Shown here: positions 1-7,694 of the stretch, in pieces | Layout: every line of letters begins with the position of its first letter | Numbering within the stretch: position 1 is the stretch's first letter | From: a virus | Length of the DNA stretch: 26,459 bases | Strand: one strand, 5' to 3' | Virus record (IMG/VR): IMGVR_UViG_3300050821_002172 | Span: 1 to 26,459 of that record | The notes under the pieces: model-generated | Told to the model about the DNA's origin: nothing | The model's database searches: none | Seen by the model: the letters and a program-made list of their open reading frames with translations, nothing else | Translations under genes and position numbers: made by a program

Positions 1-359
1 GCCCCAACAACAACGCTGTTAGTGCCAGCATTAACAGTCGCAGTGCCGATGAGCCTCCCGCCAGCACCGCCGCCGCCTGAATAATAGGCGTTACCGCCAG
101 CACCGCCGCCAGCAACGACCAAATAGTTGACCGTGCGCTGAGTAGGACAATAGAAGTCGCTATTACCAACGGTCGTGAAGGTGTGGATCGTGTTGCCACC
201 GGAATAGGTGATCGTCCCGCCGATGCAATCAAGGACGCCGCCCGCAGCCGACACGCTCGTCAGTGGGCTGAACGTCCCCGGCATTTGCGCGAACGTGCCC
301 TGCGAGAACAGTCCGCAAAGGCTGGCAACAATCAGAATATTTTGGAACAGACGCTTCAT
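1..359 (-). CDS. Glycine-rich protein with signal peptide, 3' end cut by window edge
   Basis: I translated this from the ATG at 359-357 to the window edge; about 119 residues are visible. It begins with a clear Sec signal peptide: a basic start (MKRLF), a hydrophobic core, and a likely signal peptidase I site after Thr-Phe-Ala near residue 24. The mature part has a short beta-rich stretch, a Cys pair (residues ~46 and ~69) and then a YLVVAGGGAGG motif followed by more glycine clusters. That pattern is typical of the glycine-rich domains found in phage tail-fibre proteins and some secreted bacterial proteins. Its start overlaps the stop of the preceding gene as ATGA, so it is probably translated by coupling. 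The C-terminus lies outside the window. Role inferred: secreted or surface/fibre-tip adhesin. The export signal is odd for a virion protein. Confidence 0.8.
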   Translation of the reverse strand, partial: MKRLFQNILIVASLCGLFSQGTFAQMPGTFSPLTSVSAAGGVLDCIGGTITYSGGNTIHTFTTVGNSDFYCPTQRTVNYLVVAGGGAGGNAYYSGGGGAGGRLIGTATVNAGTNSVVVG

Positions 360-1165
360 TGCACGGCCTTCAACAAACTGCCACCGATGCAGTAGGTCGC
401 GCTGATACAAGTATAGCCGAGCACATCAACTGCGCCTGCGGCGGTCGAGAGCACATAGTTGCACCCTCCCGCACATTTCAGCGTCGAGTTGACCGTCACC
501 GGGATTGTGCGACTCCCTGTTCCGTCTTGAATGAAACGGATCAGCCCGGCTTGCCCGGCCTTCACGTTGCTGAACGTCACGGTCGTGATATTGCCGGTGA
601 GCGTGACTGCAGTATTGATGAATGTCGAGAAGTCGAAGGTCGTGGTCGCGCCGTAAGTGGTGGTTGTCTCTGCGCCAGCCGCGAACGCCTGATCAGCCCC
701 GACTGGATTAGTCGCAGCGGCCCGATACTGCGCAGCGGTGATGAGACTGAGCCGCGCGTTTGCAAGAGTACCTGATGCGATGTTGTTAGCATTGGTTGCG
801 TCGGTCGTAGCTGATGCCGCAAACGCCGCCCCGCCGGTCTTGGTGCAAGTGATATTTGGCACGCCGAACGTGCAATCACCGCCCATGACGAACTCGCCAT
901 AGGTGCCAGTATTGTTGTACGGGATGCGTCCCGATGTGCCCCCAGTTATCACCGTCGAATTGACTGTGATCGGTGGCGGCGACACCGCTGGAATGTCAGC
1001 CCCAATAAGCGCTCGCCATCCGGGCAAGCCGCTGCCGCCCGAGCTCGGTCCAGCACAAACCTGATTGGCGTTCGGTTGCCCCGAACACTGTGCTTGCGCA
1101 ATATCGATGAGCGCTATGAGCGCAAGGAGGATCAGCAGCGCGCGAAGTATTAAACGATTGACCAT
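356..1165 (-). CDS. Tail-fibre-like protein with Sec signal peptide
   Basis: This is a 269-residue protein. Residues 1-25 form a strong signal peptide (MVNR, then a long Leu/Ile/Ala core, cleavage expected after AQA). There is no lipobox, so it should be soluble rather than a lipoprotein. The mature part is Thr/Ala/Asn/Gly-rich, with the fibre-type motif NNIASGTLANARLS near residues 127-140 and a beta-rich C-terminus with four cysteines (CAGGC, then TCISATYC). I know the 'ASGTLANARL' style motif from phage tail-fibre stalks. The gene overlaps its upstream neighbour by 16 bases and its downstream neighbour by ATGA. A GGAG about 12 bases before the start is a moderate ribosome site. The mixture of a fibre motif with an export signal and paired Cys is unusual. 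Function is inferred only. Confidence 0.82.
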   Translation of the reverse strand: MVNRLILRALLILLALIALIDIAQAQCSGQPNANQVCAGPSSGGSGLPGWRALIGADIPAVSPPPITVNSTVITGGTSGRIPYNNTGTYGEFVMGGDCTFGVPNITCTKTGGAAFAASATTDATNANNIASGTLANARLSLITAAQYRAAATNPVGADQAFAAGAETTTTYGATTTFDFSTFINTAVTLTGNITTVTFSNVKAGQAGLIRFIQDGTGSRTIPVTVNSTLKCAGGCNYVLSTAAGAVDVLGYTCISATYCIGGSLLKAVQ

Positions 1166-2556
1166 CCTGTGTTCACTCCGTCGTTTGCTGGCACCAGCCG
1201 CAAGAATTGATAGTTAGTATTGAGCGTGATGCTGGCAAGCCCATCGGCCTTCTCTGCACCGGCACAATTGATGGTCAGCGCATGCGCGGCAAACTGTCCG
1301 CCAACATCCTTGATCACGAGCGGCCTGCCAGCGCGCGTGGCAGCCGATGGCAGATTGCAGGACGCCGTACCTGAAGCGATGTTGCAGTTGATAACTTCGT
1401 CATTTGCCGTGACCGTGATGGGCGACGCCGTGACGCTGCGCTGTGTCGGCGGCAGCGGCTTGCCGGACAAGTCTGCATACGCACCAGTATTTGCGACAGT
1501 AGCAAGTTGAAGATTGGTGCGCGCCTGCGGTTTGTTGGTGAGGTCCGAAAGATTATTAGCAGCGAGCATGTCGCCAGTGCCAGACCCGCTCGCGCCAGTT
1601 GGTCCTTGCTGACCTTGTTCACCAGCGACTGCAATAGTCCAATTGTTAAATGTTCCTGAGCCACCAATTAACACTGCATTGATTGTGATGCTGCCGCTAG
1701 CGTAGTCATAAGCGGTGACCTGACCCTCCATCCAATTTGTCATGGCCGAGTACGCCGCGAACCTAGCGCGCAGCCCGGTCACATAGGCCAGCCCCGGTTG
1801 CGTTGTAATAGTGACACTGCCAATGCCAATGGACGCCGACGTTGTAGACGTGCCATTGTAACCCGCTCCGGTAGGTCCGGCTGGCCCGATGCTACCAGGA
1901 ACTCCCTGCGTACCATTTGGGCCTTGTGGCCCTTGCGGTCCAGCGGGTCCGACTGCTCCCGTAGCCCCCGGTGCGCCTTGAGGCCCCGCAGGGCCGGTTG
2001 GACCAACTGCTAGCAACAAGCCTGTGCTGCCCCACGGCGGCGTGGATGCGTGAGCATATGGTCCCCACAAATATGCTGCTGATCCAGGCACAGCCGGATT
2101 GCTTTGCAAATAGTAGTCACCATCAACAGGACTTGCCGGACTGGTTCCACTCGGCGCGGCCACACCGTGCCAAATCACATTGCCAGGGCGCCCGGCCACA
2201 CCCTGCGCACCAGGGTTGCCTTGTTGTCCAGGGTGGCCAGCAGAGCTCAGGTTCCAATCATTGTGGGTATTCGAGTCACGCGTGGCGCTGATCAGATCAA
2301 TCGTAACCAACATAACACCAGCGGCATAAGACGAAACGACACCTTCCATCCAATCATCAACAGGCAATGCTGCTGATGAAAAACGCACTCTGCTCCCTGC
2401 CAAATAGGCTAGATTAGGTTGCGTAATGAAAGTCTTTGGACCAACGCTAATAGCAAAGACCGATGTGCTGGTGCCGTTGTAGCTAGGACCTGAAGGTCCC
2501 GGAGGGCCGATATTCCCCGCGCTGCCATTGACAACTGTAACTGAGTTAATCGTCAT
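1150..2556 (-). CDS. Collagen-like tail fibre with two copies of a beta-repeat domain
   Basis: This is a 468-residue modular fibre. Two homologous ~83-residue domains (about 24-107 and 231-312) share YNGTST, TQP.LAY, DWMEG or NWMEG, and a closing W..... AG motif; such repeats are common in phage fibres. They are separated by collagen-type Gly-X-Y runs: about six triplets at 107-125 and sixteen at 185-230. Residues 331-366 hold the familiar fibre motif NNLSDLTNKPQARTNL and ADLSGKP. The C-terminal ~90 residues form a beta-rich domain ending in GWSIV, probably a trimeric tip. The start forms an ATGA overlap with the upstream gene's stop. Role inferred: receptor-binding side or tip fibre, trimeric because of the collagen segments. 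It carries no signal peptide, unlike the two genes downstream of it. Confidence 0.88.
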   Translation of the reverse strand: MTINSVTVVNGSAGNIGPPGPSGPSYNGTSTSVFAISVGPKTFITQPNLAYLAGSRVRFSSAALPVDDWMEGVVSSYAAGVMLVTIDLISATRDSNTHNDWNLSSAGHPGQQGNPGAQGVAGRPGNVIWHGVAAPSGTSPASPVDGDYYLQSNPAVPGSAAYLWGPYAHASTPPWGSTGLLLAVGPTGPAGPQGAPGATGAVGPAGPQGPQGPNGTQGVPGSIGPAGPTGAGYNGTSTTSASIGIGSVTITTQPGLAYVTGLRARFAAYSAMTNWMEGQVTAYDYASGSITINAVLIGGSGTFNNWTIAVAGEQGQQGPTGASGSGTGDMLAANNLSDLTNKPQARTNLQLATVANTGAYADLSGKPLPPTQRSVTASPITVTANDEVINCNIASGTASCNLPSAATRAGRPLVIKDVGGQFAAHALTINCAGAEKADGLASITLNTNYQFLRLVPANDGVNTGWSIV

Positions 2557-3041
2557 TCATTGACTCCACAAACAGCGTGAGATGGTTCTACACCGACAGT
2601 TGCGCCAGTGACTCGCATAAAATTAGATGATAATTGCGTTACACTTGATGGTGCAACAACTGGCGGCAAATCAGTGCGTGTTACTCCCAAATTCACTGTG
2701 ACGGTGGCTTGCACAAGGCTGCGCGTATAGCCATCCGCGCGCCCAAGCAAATCAAATACATAGTCACCAGGCGGTACCAATAACATTGTTACTGAAGGAA
2801 CGAAAAATTGCCATGAATTAGAATAGATAATGATCAATCCGTTATCTGTAGAAGCACGCAGCACGACAGTTGCCACTGGTGGTGCAGTTCGCATTTCCAT
2901 TTCAAACTCAATACCGGACAAATCAATTGGCTGTGCGGGATTTTGTAGATCCCAATATTCCAAACCATCAAGCCAATCGGCATTGGTCGCAACGGTCATA
3001 TCCATTGCGACTGCAGGCATGTAGAGGATGTTTGTTGGCAT
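2553..3041 (-). CDS. Small beta-rich baseplate/fibre-associated protein (BppU-N-like, tentative)
   Basis: This 162-residue protein lies within the fibre cluster. The middle reads as an immunoglobulin-like beta sandwich: a DLSGIEFEMEMR strand near residue 40, then V.LRASTDNGLI, then PPGDYVFDLLGRADG and a final GVTRTDLPP. The order 'linear trend or field, DL(S/T)G..F.M..R, PG.Y.FDLLG' resembles the N-terminal domain of BppU-type baseplate proteins and related small phage structural proteins. I cannot confirm this by eye, so the call stays tentative. The gene begins 6 bases after the preceding stop and has no obvious Shine-Dalgarno; the leader is A-rich (TAAAAAACC before ATG). It ends in an ATGA overlap with the collagen-like fibre gene. 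Coupling to both neighbours suggests it belongs to the same fibre assembly. Confidence 0.72.
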   Translation of the reverse strand: MPTNILYMPAVAMDMTVATNADWLDGLEYWDLQNPAQPIDLSGIEFEMEMRTAPPVATVVLRASTDNGLIIIYSNSWQFFVPSVTMLLVPPGDYVFDLLGRADGYTRSLVQATVTVNLGVTRTDLPPVVAPSSVTQLSSNFMRVTGATVGVEPSHAVCGVNE

Positions 3042-3047
3042 GGTTTT

Positions 3048-3506
3048 TTAGTGTGGTGTTAAGAAGGATGGGGGTGCTGGCCACGGTGGAATGCCAACTG
3101 GAACAACGTAGGCAACAAGTTGGTCGAAAGTTAATGTCATAACATTAGCAACCTGTGTGTCCCTATAGGCATTCACCGCCGCCACCCAATCCATCGTGGC
3201 CTTTGCATTGGTGTATGGCGTGCCAGATGTTGTTGTTGATAATGTATAAAGAGCGTTTCTCTGAACATCCGCTGGCGCGTATTTGTTGACCAATGTTGCG
3301 GCCTGTTCGGTAACGTTCGCAGCCGTCTGCGATGGGAGTCCCGGTATAACGACAACATTATTTGGATCGGACTGAGTATTCAAACCTGGAGGAACAAAAT
3401 GAATGTCATTCATTGCCATTTGCTCGGATGACCAAGTCTTATCCGGCAACTGCATGATACTCGTGTAATATCTAGGGTCAGGTTTGGTTGTTGTAATTAT
3501 GGCCAT
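3048..3506 (-). CDS. Fibre-partner protein, copy B (paralogue of the 5425-5919 gene)
   Basis: This 152-residue protein starts MAIITTTKPDPRYYTSIMQ, which aligns with its paralogue's MPIITHDRPDSRYYINIIQ. From KYAP to PPWPAPP the two match at 52 of 72 positions by hand count. The conserved C-terminal block NAKATMDWVAAVNAYRD ... PPWPAPP contains a helical W..AVN..RD segment like those in small phage fibre-assembly or DUF4376-type proteins. I infer a chaperone or fibre-cap role because each copy follows a fibre gene. There is no signal peptide or membrane segment. The start overlaps the end of the 64-residue gene by 29 bases. What it binds is unknown; a structural tail component is the main alternative. 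Confidence 0.82.
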   Translation of the reverse strand: MAIITTTKPDPRYYTSIMQLPDKTWSSEQMAMNDIHFVPPGLNTQSDPNNVVVIPGLPSQTAANVTEQAATLVNKYAPADVQRNALYTLSTTTSGTPYTNAKATMDWVAAVNAYRDTQVANVMTLTFDQLVAYVVPVGIPPWPAPPSFLTPH

Positions 3507-3672
3507 CTAAGCGATCCTCTCCATTCGAAACTTTTTGATACTGCTCACGATAAATAGCATCGATTGCAGCCGCCGTATGCGGACTAACTCCTGTCCTACT
3601 TCTAGTCCATGCCTCTACAATGGCGGCCAATCGCACCATTCTGCGTCGTGTTTCCTCGCAAAATGTGCACAT
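3478..3672 (-). CDS. Small CxxC-start protein, unknown function
   Basis: This 64-residue protein lies between fibre B (2 bases after its TAG) and the small partner gene, which it overlaps by 29 bases. It starts MCTFCEETRRRM, with a Cys-x-x-Cys right at the N-terminus, and continues as one or two amphipathic helices (VRLAAIVEAWTRSR, then TAAAIDAIYREQYQKV). Without it there would be an unexplained 168-base gap in an otherwise gapless operon, and its residue use looks like real protein. The ribosome site is weak, so coupling to the fibre stop is likely. No counterpart exists after fibre A, so it was either inserted in or lost from one module copy. A single CxxC could bind metal in a dimer, but this is inference. 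Function not recognised. Confidence 0.6.
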   Translation of the reverse strand: MCTFCEETRRRMVRLAAIVEAWTRSRTGVSPHTAAAIDAIYREQYQKVSNGEDRLDGHNYNNQT

Positions 3673-3674
3673 TG

Positions 3675-5417
3675 CTATGCTTGTTGCTTACCAGGAAAGT
3701 CTGTTTGAACATGCGACGAGTCCAAATTCATCGGCTGCCAGTTATTCCCTGCTGGGCTCGCGTCCTTGCCTAATCCGGTTGTGGTCATATCAACCGCATT
3801 TTGCCAGTTCAAATAAAATCCATTCGGGCCAAAGGGTAATTTCAAAATATCAGTCGGATCGTTCGGAACAAGAATGCCGTTCTTTGCTTGAGCGAATTTT
3901 GTGTAGTCGCCTATGGCCGTGCCATCTAGATTGATCACTTCCGCGTAACGGAACCTAGCGACTCCATAATAGCCAGCCCCGTAGTTCCCGCCCGGATAGT
4001 TCGCACCACTGCAACTCCAAATAGCTCCGATGACATTGTGCAAGGTGCTGTTCCAAGGCGCGTTGCCGGAAACATTGCCCTTGCTCTTCAAAATCCCGTC
4101 CAGATATATCGATATTGTTGCTCCGTCGGCAGTAATCAAAAGATGATGCCAGTTGTTGTCTACAAATACACCTGACGTATAATAGCCGTTCGTCGTTCCG
4201 GTATAGGACTGAGGCCCACCGATACCAGCTACTTGGCCACCCGAGTTGTTCCACCAGACATTAACAATCTGGTTGCCGGTAAAATCGGCAACGGGCGCTA
4301 TTCCAAACCAATTCATACTGCAGCCCCACCACGCCCCTCCTTCATCACCAGCCGAGAACAGATAATCGCCGCCACCATACAAGCCATCATTAGGTGGGAC
4401 AGGAGTTTTAAGAAATGAACTAATCGTAAACACTTGTCTATTCGTATTCAGCGAAGGAGAGCGCGTCAGCATTGGTTGTGCATTATTGGCAACCCAAGGA
4501 GTGGAGCCGGGAGCGGCCAATTGCAGCGATCTGCCGTCATAGGCTTTAGGCGTTGGTGCAGGTCCGGGTTGAGCCCCAGAGTTGAAAACATCCAACAACT
4601 GCCATTGGACCGAATCAAAAACGAGAAGCCAAATCTGATTAGGAACTCCGTCACCAGCCACGATTGGCGAGCCATCAGGATGCGCCACTGGATGAATTGG
4701 AAAATTGTTAGGAGCAAAGTCTGTCGGACCCTGGATCACTTGGTCAAGCTTAACTTCAACAGTTCGCCCCTCTTTAATATCAGGCAAAACAGGACTATAA
4801 AGACCAATAACATGATTTTTTGTGACTTGCTTAGGGTCAGTCCAATTTGGATCAAGTGCGCCCGTGTCATGAACATACGGAATATCAACATTATGTAATG
4901 TTGTTGTGCCACCAACAGCACCGTCGGCGCCCATGTTTTGCAATTGAAAGTAAGTGCCATCACAAACCAAGGTGGCAATTTGGCCAGTGACCATGTCGTT
5001 GGCCTGTAGCTCGGCCCCGTCTCTGCGCTTGATGGCCGTGGGATTGATGTTGCCAATAGCTATGGTCGTTGGTCCAGTAATCGTGTGAGCAATCAAAACA
5101 TGTAACGTCAACCCTTGAGTATATGTCGTAATGGGCGGCGTAAGATTAACAACTTGCACAGTGTTCAATGGACCACTGTCGAAACAATAGATGAGCTTGC
5201 CGTCGCGAACAGCACGCGTCATCTGATTTAAATCCTGATCAGTCGGAACCTGCTGAGAATTTCCGATTAAGTTAACTATTTCTCTTTGGGGAAATTCGAA
5301 AGCTGCCGCCGGAGGCACGGAGCCCTGACGGCCAATTGTTGGGTCGCCGTTGATGTAGGAGGCATTCGGGTCAATAGCGCCCGGAGGTCCGTATGGCGGC
5401 TGATATTGCACTTGCAT
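3675..5417 (-). CDS. Tail fibre B with lectin-like C-terminus (paralogue of 5922-7694)
   Basis: This is a 580-residue protein. I chose the ATG at 5417 because AAGGAG lies just upstream, because the first residues (QYQPPYG) match those of fibre A, and because the longer in-frame option begins with TTG inside the previous gene. Residues 1-75 are the putative baseplate-attachment region (PPYG, DPNASYINGDP, NSQQVPTDQDLNQMTRAVRDG). Residues ~90-162 are a beta domain found in many fibres (PPITTY, VLIA, ANDMVTGQIATLVCDG). From ~295 on there is a LamG/concanavalin-like lectin: NNWHHLL at 421-427, IYLDGIL at 437-443, then FYLNW and LGKDASPAGNNWQPMN near the end. It likely binds surface glycans. It lacks the ~25-residue C-terminal tail present in fibre A. 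Confidence 0.88.
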   Translation of the reverse strand: MQVQYQPPYGPPGAIDPNASYINGDPTIGRQGSVPPAAAFEFPQREIVNLIGNSQQVPTDQDLNQMTRAVRDGKLIYCFDSGPLNTVQVVNLTPPITTYTQGLTLHVLIAHTITGPTTIAIGNINPTAIKRRDGAELQANDMVTGQIATLVCDGTYFQLQNMGADGAVGGTTTLHNVDIPYVHDTGALDPNWTDPKQVTKNHVIGLYSPVLPDIKEGRTVEVKLDQVIQGPTDFAPNNFPIHPVAHPDGSPIVAGDGVPNQIWLLVFDSVQWQLLDVFNSGAQPGPAPTPKAYDGRSLQLAAPGSTPWVANNAQPMLTRSPSLNTNRQVFTISSFLKTPVPPNDGLYGGGDYLFSAGDEGGAWWGCSMNWFGIAPVADFTGNQIVNVWWNNSGGQVAGIGGPQSYTGTTNGYYTSGVFVDNNWHHLLITADGATISIYLDGILKSKGNVSGNAPWNSTLHNVIGAIWSCSGANYPGGNYGAGYYGVARFRYAEVINLDGTAIGDYTKFAQAKNGILVPNDPTDILKLPFGPNGFYLNWQNAVDMTTTGLGKDASPAGNNWQPMNLDSSHVQTDFPGKQQA

Positions 5418-5419
5418 TT

Positions 5420-5425
5420 CTCCTT
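5420..5425 (-). promoter_or_regulatory. Shine-Dalgarno of fibre B
   Basis: The minus strand reads AAGGAG two bases before the ATG at 5417. The spacing is short, but the site together with the match to fibre A decides the start in favour of 5417 over an upstream in-frame TTG at 5459. The site falls between the TAA of the partner-protein gene and the fibre B start. Confidence 0.65.
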
Positions 5426-5919
5426 TAAGAATTGCGAAGCTTATGAGTCGCGATCCCAACTCGCACTGGCATAACTAGCGTCAAACCGGCTGGCGGCGCT
5501 GGCCATGGCGGAATACCGACCGGTGGGATATATATAACAAGCTGGTTGAAATTTAATGTTTTTATATTGGCAATTTCATTATCTCTAAAAGCGTTAACCG
5601 CCGCAACCCAGTCCATCATTGCTTTGGCATTCGTCCAAGCAGTTCCAGATGTCTGTGTCGCCAAAATATAAAGAGAGTTTCGCTGCAAATCATTTGGTGC
5701 ATATTTACTAATTAAGTCTCTTGCCAAACCGGTCACAGGACCAGAAATCCTTGTGCGCAAACCCGGCTGTGATATGCCAACGCTACCGTATCCGCCTTTA
5801 ACCGGGTGAACAATCGTATCATCAAGTGGCAGCGGGTCTGCTGCCCAATCCCCGTTGTCATACTGGATTATATTTATATAGTATCTTGAATCTGGTCTGT
5901 CGTGAGTAATGATTGGCAT
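5425..5919 (-). CDS. Fibre-partner protein, copy A
   Basis: This 164-residue protein starts at the ATG at 5919, 2 bases after the fibre A stop. An in-frame GTG at 5970 would extend it into fibre A, but the paralogue at 3048-3506 begins exactly at the equivalent M(P/A)IIT. The DLQRNSLYILATQTSGT, NAKAMMDWVAAVNAFRD and PPWPAPP blocks are nearly the same as in copy B. The C-terminus is 15 or so residues longer than in copy B (VMPVRVGIATHKLRNS). No export signal or membrane segment is seen. Its position directly behind fibre A mirrors the copy B arrangement, so I infer a fibre-specific chaperone or accessory subunit. It might instead be a stoichiometric structural protein. Confidence 0.82.
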   Translation of the reverse strand: MPIITHDRPDSRYYINIIQYDNGDWAADPLPLDDTIVHPVKGGYGSVGISQPGLRTRISGPVTGLARDLISKYAPNDLQRNSLYILATQTSGTAWTNAKAMMDWVAAVNAFRDNEIANIKTLNFNQLVIYIPPVGIPPWPAPPAGLTLVMPVRVGIATHKLRNS

Positions 5920-5921
5920 GG

Positions 5922-7694
5922 CTATGGCCCCGTTGTATTGCGCCAACCGGGAGGCAAGCCAGTCGGCCACGAACCACCATTAGTGAATGTTCCAAAAGTT
6001 TCCGTAGAATCAGGATTACCGGGGTAGTCTCCCCGTAGGCGTGTCGTGTCAAAATTAACTGGCGTCCAGTTGTTATTGTTTGGACTAAAATCTTTCCCTA
6101 AACTAGTAGAGGTCGTACCGCTGCCATCGCTCCAATTCAAATAGTAACCATTCGTCCCGAAATTCATCCCTCCTACATTAAGCACTTTCGGAATCATGAT
6201 ACCGCCTATGTTGTAGGCGAAGAAACTCCAATCCAACCATAGCCCATCAACCATGACAACTTCGGCCATGCGGGCGCGACATCCGTAACTCGATGGCTGT
6301 AACGGAATAACTGACGCGACCTGGTCTGGACCTGTTTCAGTACCAAGCGCATGGAGGCGCGCAGCATTCATAGTACTCGGAACAGTTACAGAGGCAGCAT
6401 TTACGAGGATGCCATCGATCCACACCTCGGTTTGATGTGCGGTGATCGCGTCACCTCTCCACAATAGATGATGCCAATTTGCATCCTTGAACACGCCCCA
6501 TTTAAAAATTCCATTATGCGTAGCCGGAACAGTCCCGTCACCATAACCAGTATCTGGAACATTAGTGTTTGCCCAAAAAGTTGACAAGCACGTATCAATG
6601 TCACCACCCTCAAATTCCAAGCAAGTCACATCACCTCTACCACCTTGCGTGGTCCCAGTAGAATCACCAGCAGATACGATGAATTCTCTAAGATCAGTTT
6701 GACCACCGGGATAAACATTAGGGCGTGGAATTATAACCGGCCAACGGATGAATGTGCTAAATGTCCAGACATTGCTATTGCCAGCAACCTTGGGCGTCCG
6801 CGTCATAAACGGAAACTGATTGTAGGTTCCAAACCATCCGGCATTGGGATCTTGAAATTGCAACGAGCGCTTCGGTGTTCTTACAATAATAGCGTTTGGG
6901 TCTGCTCGACTACTAATCAATTGCCATTGGCCGCCATCCCAACACAAAAGCCAAATCTGATTGATGACGCCATCACCAGCAGATATGTCCGAGCCATCAG
7001 GATGCCTCACTGGATAGACCGGAAAATTGTTAGGTTTGAATGTAACCGGCCCTGTCGTATTATTGGCCAGCTTAATCTCGCAAGTGCGCCCTTCATTAAT
7101 ATTAGGAAGCGGTGGAACGTATAAACCAATTAAATTATTTGGAGTACCAGTGTCATGAACATACGGAATGTTTATTTCATATCTATCAATATCACCAGCG
7201 CCAGCTTGATCTGAAATGCCCAAATTTTGAACTTGAAAATTAGTACCATCACAAACAAGATCAGCAATCTGACCAGCCAATAAATCATTAGCCTTCAAAG
7301 CAGTACCATCTAATCTTATGACACCCGTGGATGGGAGACCGCCAATCTGAATTGTAGTCCCACCAGCGGCTACGCTATTCGCAATCAATACACGCAATTC
7401 TAACCCAGCATCGTAAGTCGTAATTGGTGGCGAAAGCTGGGATATAACGATTTGATTTGCTGTACCTTGATCAATGTAAAAATTCAATCGTCCATCACGA
7501 ACCGAACGCGTAACTTGCATCAAATCATCATCGGTTGGCGTTTGCTGCGAGTTAGCAATTATGCCCGTAAGCTCACGCATGGGGTTTTCAACGGTAGCCC
7601 CACTTGGCTTCGAACCTATAATCCCTTTGGGTCGATCACCGTTAATAAAAGGCGCATTCGGATCAGGACTACCAAACGGTGGTTCATATTTCAT
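5922..7694 (-). CDS. Tail fibre A with lectin-like C-terminus
   Basis: This 590-residue protein has the same architecture as fibre B. The N-terminal attachment region is residues 1-70 (PPFG, DPNAPFINGD, NSQQTPTDDDLMQVTRSVRDG). A beta domain covers ~83-159 (PPITTY ... LVCDGTNFQVQNLG) and matches fibre B at roughly 42 of 73 positions. A linker domain at ~172-262 contains YVHDTG, PNNFPVYPVRHPDGS and INQIWLL. The lectin-like domain starts near 275, with NWHHLL at 406-411, VWIDGIL at 424-430, NGYYLNWSDG at 515-524 and LGKDFSPNNNNWTPVNF at 532-548. The start is an ATGA overlap with the gp48-like gene, as expected for the first fibre after the baseplate. It is the proximal fibre gene and probably the main receptor binder. 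Confidence 0.88.
   Translation of the reverse strand: MKYEPPFGSPDPNAPFINGDRPKGIIGSKPSGATVENPMRELTGIIANSQQTPTDDDLMQVTRSVRDGRLNFYIDQGTANQIVISQLSPPITTYDAGLELRVLIANSVAAGGTTIQIGGLPSTGVIRLDGTALKANDLLAGQIADLVCDGTNFQVQNLGISDQAGAGDIDRYEINIPYVHDTGTPNNLIGLYVPPLPNINEGRTCEIKLANNTTGPVTFKPNNFPVYPVRHPDGSDISAGDGVINQIWLLCWDGGQWQLISSRADPNAIIVRTPKRSLQFQDPNAGWFGTYNQFPFMTRTPKVAGNSNVWTFSTFIRWPVIIPRPNVYPGGQTDLREFIVSAGDSTGTTQGGRGDVTCLEFEGGDIDTCLSTFWANTNVPDTGYGDGTVPATHNGIFKWGVFKDANWHHLLWRGDAITAHQTEVWIDGILVNAASVTVPSTMNAARLHALGTETGPDQVASVIPLQPSSYGCRARMAEVVMVDGLWLDWSFFAYNIGGIMIPKVLNVGGMNFGTNGYYLNWSDGSGTTSTSLGKDFSPNNNNWTPVNFDTTRLRGDYPGNPDSTETFGTFTNGGSWPTGLPPGWRNTTGP

Larger units (their letters stand above)
3048..7694 (-). 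repeat. Tandem duplicated fibre + partner module (diverged)
   Basis: Two successive modules of fibre gene then partner gene lie in direct orientation: copy A at 7694-5425 and copy B at 5417-3048. The similarity is clear at protein level, strongest in the fibre N-termini, the first beta domain and the partner C-terminal half. It is no longer obvious at DNA level, so the duplication is old or came by recombination with a relative. Copy B has an extra 64-residue gene between fibre and partner. Confidence 0.8.

Noticed and set aside
5418-5459. Upstream TTG start extending fibre B by 14 residues
   Set aside because: AAGGAG precedes the ATG at 5417, and fibre A begins with the matching residues.
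5920-5970. Upstream GTG start extending partner protein A by 17 residues
   Set aside because: The paralogue begins at the equivalent of the ATG at 5919, and the extension would lie inside fibre A.
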